A stretch of 23,112 nt of DNA from a virus. Below the pieces are notes generated by a model. The model saw nothing but the letters and a program-made list of their open reading frames with translations. It was not told the origin of the DNA and did not search any database. Position numbers and translations under genes: made by a program. Location of the stretch: the IMG/VR virus record IMGVR_UViG_3300046010_011283, positions 1 to 23,112 of that record. One strand, written 5' to 3'. Below, piece by piece: positions 20,801-23,112 of the stretch. Numbering within the stretch: the stretch's first letter is position 1; every line of letters begins with the position of its first letter.

Positions 20801-21883
20801 TGATCCACCATCACCCCAGGTGAATAATCCACCATCATCTCGTAACGCAGCGGTGTGTGCGAGACCTGCCGAGACCACAGTCCAACTGCTGCTGCCTATT
20901 TGAACTGGACTGGATTTAGCGACAGTGCTACCATCACCTAATTGTCCACTGGTGTTTAGTCCCCAGGTAAACAACAGGCTATCACCCCGTATGGCTGCAG
21001 TATGTGCGCCACCGGCCGAAACTGCAATCCAACTGTATGTATCAAAGCCCAACTGCCCACTGGTGTTTAGTCCCCAGGTAAACAATAGACCATCACCCCG
21101 TAAGGCTGCGGTGTGTGTGCCACCAGCCGAAACCGCAGTCCAACTGCTGCTGCCTATTTGCACTGGACTGGATCGGTTGGCTGCGGTTTCGTCACCCAAC
21201 TGTCCATTGGTGCCCGATCCCCAGGTGAATAACGAGCCACCACTCCTGATGGCTGCGGTGTGTTCGAAACCTGCAGAAACCGCAGTCCAACTGCTGCTGC
21301 CGATTTGCACCGGACTGCTACGAGCTACTATATCCCCAAGACCCAATCGACCTAATGTGCCGAGCCCCCAGGTGAATAATCCACCATCACCCCGTATGGC
21401 TGCAGTATATTGATCACCGGCCGAAACCACTGTCCAACTACTGCTACCTATTTGCACCGGGCTGCTTCGATTCGCTGTGTCTCCAGTGCCCAATTGACCG
21501 TTTGTACCTGCTCCCCAAGCAAACAACAGCCCATCATTTCTTATTGCTGCAGTATGCACACCACCGGCCGAAACTGCAGTCCAACTGTATGCCGGTCCCA
21601 GATATTCGACATAACCCAGCCGGCCCAATGATCCCAATCCCCATGTGTATAAAAATAATGTGGCACCAACAGAACCGGCTGCTGCAAATAATTGACCTAT
21701 GTCCGTGTTGTTGCTTTGATAATCAGTGGTGCCATAGGGGGTTCCTTCGGATGCATTGGCATAAAAATTAGATATGTCTGTGCCTGCACTCAGATAACCC
21801 ACATCTGCCCGTTTGGCTGTATCACCGATGGGCTCAAACAACGAATCTAAATCAATGTTATTAACTAGATAATTAGACGGCAT
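14876..21883 (-). CDS. Giant RCC1-repeat protein, probable fibre or adhesin
   Basis: A 2335-residue protein built almost wholly from about 46 RCC1-type repeats, each ending in a [FYA]TWG-like strand start and carrying G[RQ]LG, SSPVQ[IV]G, SSSWT[VA]VSAG and HTAA[IL]R. RCC1 repeats form blades of beta-propellers, so six or more propellers could follow one another. Most repeats are 49 residues; every fourth unit from 1 to 21 is short (about 37), and every third from 28 to 40 carries an extra segment. The N-terminal 80 residues differ and have three copies of a [IT]D[LI]xxL/FF-like motif as in phage fibre proteins. No signal peptide or membrane segment. It lies 9 bases after the chaperone-like gene with no Shine-Dalgarno. 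The composition is visibly more GC-rich than neighbours. Function as virion adhesin is inferred from position and architecture. Confidence 0.85.
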   Translation of the reverse strand: MPSNYLVNNIDLDSLFEPIGDTAKRADVGYLSAGTDISNFYANASEGTPYGTTDYQSNNTDIGQLFAAAGSVGATLFLYTWGLGSLGRLGYVEYLGPAYSWTAVSAGGVHTAAIRNDGLLFAWGAGTNGQLGTGDTANRSSPVQIGSSSWTVVSAGDQYTAAIRGDGGLFTWGLGTLGRLGLGDIVARSSPVQIGSSSWTAVSAGFEHTAAIRSGGSLFTWGSGTNGQLGDETAANRSSPVQIGSSSWTAVSAGGTHTAALRGDGLLFTWGLNTSGQLGFDTYSWIAVSAGGAHTAAIRGDSLLFTWGLNTSGQLGDGSTVAKSSPVQIGSSSWTVVSAGLAHTAALRDDGGLFTWGDGGSGRLGDGNTANRSSPVQVGSSSWTVVSAGDFHTAAIRGDSRLFTWGNGGNGRLGDGATANRSSPVQVGSSSWTAVSAGGTHTAALRGDGLLFTWGLNTNGQLGFDAFSWTAVSAGGAHTAAIRSDSLLFTWGLNTSGQLGDGTAVSQSVPIQIGSSSWTVVSAGGSHTAAIRGDGGLFTWGNGEFGRLGDGNTANRSSPVQVGSSSWTVVSAGGAHTAALRSDGGLFTWGNGGFGRLGDGATANRSSPVQVGSSSWTAVSAGGTHTAALRGDGLLFTWGLNTSGQLGFDAFSWTAISAGGTHTAAIRSDSRLFTWGLNTSGQLGDGTTVSQSVPIQVGGSSWTVVSAGDFHTAALRGDGGLFTWGFGGNGRLGLGDTANRSSPVQVGSSSWTAVSAGGTHTAAIRGDGLLFTWGFGSSGRLGDGATVDRSSPVQVGSSSWTVVSAGGTHTAALRGDGLLFTWGLNTSGQLGFDAFSWTAISAGGAHTAAIRSDSRLFTWGLGTNGQLGDGTTVSQSVPIQIGSSSWTVVSAGGTHTAALRGDGRLFTWGANPSGQLGLGDTANRSSPVQVGSSSWTVVSAGDIHTAVIRSGGSLFTWGNGGNGRLGLGDTANRSSPVQVGSSSWTAVSAGGTHTAALRGDGRLFTWGLNTSGQLGFEGFSWTAISAGASHTAAIRGDGLLFTWGLGTFGRLGDGTTASQSVPIQIGSSSWTAVSAGASHTAALRSDSGLFTWGAGGSGRLGDGVANRSSPVQVGSSSWTVVSAGGTHTAAIRSGGSLFTWGAGGSGRLGDGNTVDRSSPVQVGSSSWTVVSAGGAHTAALRSDGGLFTWGNGGFGRLGDDTRVSKSSPVQIGSSSWTVVSAGEEHTAAIRSGGGLFTWGEGLIGRLGLNDTADRSSPVQVGSSSWTVVSAGDANTAAIRSDGGLFTWGQGGTGRLGDNSTNSKSSPVQIGSSSWAAVSVGVHTAAKLNDGTLFTWGVGGAGQLGDGSTVNKSSPVLVKALSANSPVQVGSSSWTVVSAGGTHTSAIRSGGSLFTWGANPSGQLGLGDTVDRSSPVQVGSSSWTVVSAGLAHTAALRGDSGLFTWGLGSDGRLGDGSTVSKSSPVQIGSSSWTVVSAGGSHTAAIRSGGSLFTWGDGGSGRLGGDTAFSRSSPVLVKALSESSPVQVGSSSWTVVSAGGTHTSAIRSGGSLFTWGFGFSGQLGLGDTADRSSPVQVGSSSWTVVSAGLAHTAALRGDGGLFTWGAGSFGRLGLSNTANRSSPVQVGSSSWTVVSAGNAHTAAIRGDGGLFTWGNGDFGRLGDDTTASRDSPVLVKSFSESSPVQVGSSSWTVVSAGQDHTAAIRSDSGLFTWGLGTFGRLGLGNTVSRSSPVQVGSSSWTVVSAGQDHTAAIRGDGGLFTWGLGSDGRLGLGSTSSESSPVQVGSSSWTVVSAGGTHTAAIRNGGSLFTWGDGLFGRLGLDDTVSRNSPVLVKSFSESSPVQVSSSSWTVVSAGQDHTAAIRSDSGLFTWGLGTNGRLGLGNTVSRSSPVQVGSSSWTVVSAGGSHTAALRDDSGLFTWGLGTDGRLGGGDAVARSSPVQVGSSSWTVVSAGGSHTAALRGDSGLFTWGAGGSGQLGDNFIINRSSPVFIGNITLLPSISNQSSPVLIGGGNTVTSWRAVSAGGSHTAAIRSDGGLFTWGAGAFGRLGDGTTVVRSSPVQIGSSSWTAVSAGGSHTAALRSDGGLFTWGAGGSGRLGDGTTDNKSSPVQIGSSSWTAVSAGGTHTAALRGDGRLFTWGAGGSGRLGDGNTANRSSPVQVGSSSWTVVSAGDLHTAALRSDGGLFTWGSGTSGRLGDDATANRSSPVQVGSSSWTVVSAGGTHTAAIRSGGTLFTWGLNTSGQLGDGSTVDKSSPVQVGSSSWTAVSAGGTHTAALRSDSGLFTWGANPSGQLGLGDTVDRSSPVQVGSSSWTVVSAGLEHTGGLTTNDIFPWNYSQ
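15915..17870. repeat. 474-bp higher-order repeat (3 RCC1 blades) inside the giant gene
   Basis: The string ttgaccaatactgg on the plus strand starts at 16389, 16863, 17337 and 17811, exactly 474 bases apart. Each marks a repeat with an 11-residue insertion (LVKxxSxxSPV), every third blade. A fifth, diverged insertion occurs in register near 15915 (FIGNITLLPSISNQSSPV). Ends are approximate. Confidence 0.85.
18281..21600. repeat. 552-bp higher-order repeat (4 RCC1 blades) inside the giant gene
   Basis: The plus-strand string [at]tcaaagccc starts at 18833, 19385, 19937, 20489 and 21041, exactly 552 bases apart. Each marks a short blade (FDxxSW in place of DGxTVxxSSPVQIGSSSW), every fourth repeat. 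A sixth short unit (unit 1, ending GPAYSW) lies in register near 21593. Neighbouring copies differ by only a few bases over more than 150. Ends are approximate. Confidence 0.88.
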
Positions 21884-21892
21884 AATTTAAAA

Positions 21893-22366
21893 TCAATATT
21901 CAGGCCAAATGATATTTGATAAATCTTCCTGGTTGGTTATGTCTGCCAAGGCTTGCATGTAATTATCAAGGTTTTCCAATGAATCGGTTGTTGGTAACCC
22001 TAACCTAATTTGCCTATGATAACGAGTATATCTCCATTCAAAATCACGCATTTTTTCATCGCGAACTATTCTTATTTCTTTTAATAGGTCGTCTCTGGTG
22101 GGCACATATATGACTTTTTCCAGTATTTCTCTTTGTTCAATCACTTGATTATTTTCCACTCGGTAACTGGGAAAATCACTCAAGTAATGTGTGTCAGAAT
22201 CGTATTGATACTGAGATTTGACAATTTTTACAAAATTATTGTCTCTCATATACTGTTCATCATTTTGACATCTGATATCAAATTGATTTATTCCATCCCA
22301 GAACTTGGGTATGAGATCATATACCCCTTTGACTTCGCCTTCAACTAAATTTGCATATACAGTCAT
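21893..22366 (-). CDS. Small tail-fibre assembly chaperone-like protein
   Basis: A 157-residue acidic protein. The C-terminal half (LLKEIRIVRDEKMRDFEWRY, then GLPTTDSLENLDNYMQALAD and NIIWPEY) fits phage tail-fibre assembly chaperone families: a RDxxLxxxDW-like helix, a helical L-Y-x-QAL segment and a terminal WP. Such proteins assist folding or trimerisation of the adjacent fibre. It starts in an ATGA overlap with the S74 fibre gene and uses the GGGAGG ribosome site encoded in that gene's last codons. The giant RCC1 gene starts 9 bases after its stop, so its client could be either neighbour. Assigned from pattern and position. Confidence 0.6.
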   Translation of the reverse strand: MTVYANLVEGEVKGVYDLIPKFWDGINQFDIRCQNDEQYMRDNNFVKIVKSQYQYDSDTHYLSDFPSYRVENNQVIEQREILEKVIYVPTRDDLLKEIRIVRDEKMRDFEWRYTRYHRQIRLGLPTTDSLENLDNYMQALADITNQEDLSNIIWPEY

Positions 22367-23112
22367 TGTTCCTCCCTTTGTTTGATTTTTAATTCATTGA
22401 TTTGACATTGCTGTTCTTTGATTGCTTCGATTAATAAACCGATTATACTGTCATAATTTACACTCTTGACACCACCGCTGTCAGTATTTACAATTTCCGG
22501 TACCACTTTTTCAATCTCTTGAGCGATAATACCAATTGATTTGTTTTTGTTGTCCTTCCAAACAAAACTTACACCTCGCATTCTTAGAACTTTTTCTAAA
22601 GAATTGGCAATAGTTTCTATATTTTCCTTGCTATTTATGTCAGACAAAGTATTGAAAATTGTGGCATTCAAAGTACCTGTACTGGGATTAAAATATAGTT
22701 TGGTGGTAGTAACTTTTGGTGTTTCTGAATTGCCTGCCGATGCCACAAATACTGGATAGAAACTGGCGTTGGTAGTGGTATCGTTGGTGGCAGTCAACGC
22801 ATTGCCTGGACCGGATATACCTTGTATCCCTTGTGTGCCCTGTGTGCCCTGTGTACCTTCAGTGCCTTGTGTGCCTTGTGTGCCTTGTGTACCTTGTGTG
22901 CCTGTTCCGCTTGTTCCTTGTGTGCCGGTTGTTCCTTGACTTCCTGATCCGTCCAGACCCTGTATGCCCTGTGTGCCCTGTGTGCCTGTTCCACTTGTGC
23001 CTTGGATACCCTGTGTGCCCTGTGTACCTGCTCCAGTAATACCTTGTATGCCCTGTGTACCCTCGGTGCCCTGTGTACCCTGTGTACCTGCTCCAGTGAT
23101 GCCCTGTATGCC
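22363..23112 (-). CDS. Collagen-like tail fibre with S74 intramolecular chaperone, N-terminus beyond the window
   Basis: The reading frame is open from the right edge (249 residues visible, 5' end missing). Residues 1-103 are collagen-like G-x-y triplets, mostly GTQ, with regular GxG interruptions (GAGTQ, GTGTQ, GSGSQ). A linker of about 50 residues (LYFNPSTGTLNATIFNTLSD) leads to a peptidase S74 domain: SDINSKENI carries the Ser and Lys (S157, K162 here) of the self-cleavage dyad, followed by FVWKDNKNKSIGIIAQEIEK, VPEIV and VNYDSIIGLLIEAIKEQ. S74 domains help fibre trimers fold and then cut themselves off. A TTG at 22797 could be misread as a start; the frame continues upstream without a stop. 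Confidence 0.87.
   Translation of the reverse strand, partial: GIQGITGAGTQGTQGTEGTQGIQGITGAGTQGTQGIQGTSGTGTQGTQGIQGLDGSGSQGTTGTQGTSGTGTQGTQGTQGTQGTEGTQGTQGTQGIQGISGPGNALTATNDTTTNASFYPVFVASAGNSETPKVTTTKLYFNPSTGTLNATIFNTLSDINSKENIETIANSLEKVLRMRGVSFVWKDNKNKSIGIIAQEIEKVVPEIVNTDSGGVKSVNYDSIIGLLIEAIKEQQCQINELKIKQREEQ
22800..23112 (-). repeat. Collagen-like Gly-X-Y coding repeat
   Basis: About 35 GGN-ACA-CAR-type triplets (G-T-Q, G-I-Q, G-T-E) in tandem with periodic loss of one position giving G-x-G. The array reaches the window edge, so its length is unknown. It forms the shaft of the S74 fibre. Confidence 0.85.

Noticed and set aside
20925-21413. Long open frames on the plus strand opposite the RCC1 gene (also at 15144, 19821, 20400)
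   Set aside because: They are periodic antisense shadows of the repeats, rich in the same Pro/Asn strings in each copy, and have no ribosome site. The minus-strand frame is open for 2335 codons.
14876-21883. Direct repeats as a possible CRISPR array
   Set aside because: The repeats are long, in frame and encode RCC1 blades. There are no constant short repeats separated by unique spacers.
14876-21883. Diversity-generating retroelement acting on the variable loops
   Set aside because: No reverse transcriptase or template repeat is present in the window, and the substitutions are not confined to adenine positions as far as I can see by eye.
22363-22797. Separate 144-residue S74 protein starting at 22797
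   Set aside because: The apparent start is an internal TTG. The same frame continues upstream through the collagen-like repeat to the window edge without a stop.

Overview
This window looks like part of the genome of a T4-like (Straboviridae/Kyanoviridae-type) myovirus from an aquatic environment. The case rests on recognisable relatives of the T4 tail sheath (gp18), neck proteins (gp13, gp14), tail completion protein (gp15), dNMP kinase (gp1) and DexA exonuclease, on very tight gene packing, and on T4-style late-promoter octamers (TATAAATA and one-base variants) a short distance upstream of structural genes. The DNA is AT-rich except for one giant repeat gene. The host cannot be named from the sequence; a Gram-negative marine or freshwater bacterium with heptose-containing surface glycans would fit.

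Layout. (1) 1-7762 is a virion and nucleotide-metabolism block with mixed strands: gp18 (minus, runs off the left edge), a small HNH/zinc protein (plus), dNMP kinase and DexA (minus), gp13 (minus), a conserved-looking protein of unknown function (minus), then gp14, gp15 and a Nudix hydrolase (plus). (2) 7757-14817 is a compact minus-strand glycan operon. Read in transcription order it holds a TPR/GT9-like glycosyltransferase, sulfotransferase, 2OG-Fe(II) oxygenase, GT25-like transferase, methyltransferase, GT2-like transferase, ADP-heptose adenylyltransferase, heptose-phosphate kinase, cupin, HAD phosphatase and ADP-heptose epimerase. (3) 14876-23112 is a minus-strand fibre block: a 2335-residue RCC1-repeat protein, a small tail-assembly-chaperone-like protein, and the C-terminal part of a collagen-like fibre ending in an S74 self-cleaving chaperone, which runs off the right edge.

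How it fits together. The glycan operon carries the kinase, adenylyltransferase, epimerase and a candidate phosphatase of the ADP-L-glycero-D-manno-heptose pathway, next to a transferase of the heptosyltransferase fold and several decorating enzymes. It could remodel host surface glycans during infection or decorate the virion. The RCC1 giant contains 46 propeller-blade repeats with two successive higher-order periods, exactly 552 bp (4 blades) and exactly 474 bp (3 blades). It is the most unusual object in the window and is probably an adhesin or fibre component. Promoter-like sites divide the genes: near-consensus sigma70 promoters precede dexA and the unknown 387-residue gene (probably early), and late octamers precede gp18, the HNH gene, gp13, gp14 and the glycan operon.

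No intergenic stretch exceeds 85 bases except as part of start-site uncertainty. I saw no tRNA, CRISPR array, insertion sequence or integrase.
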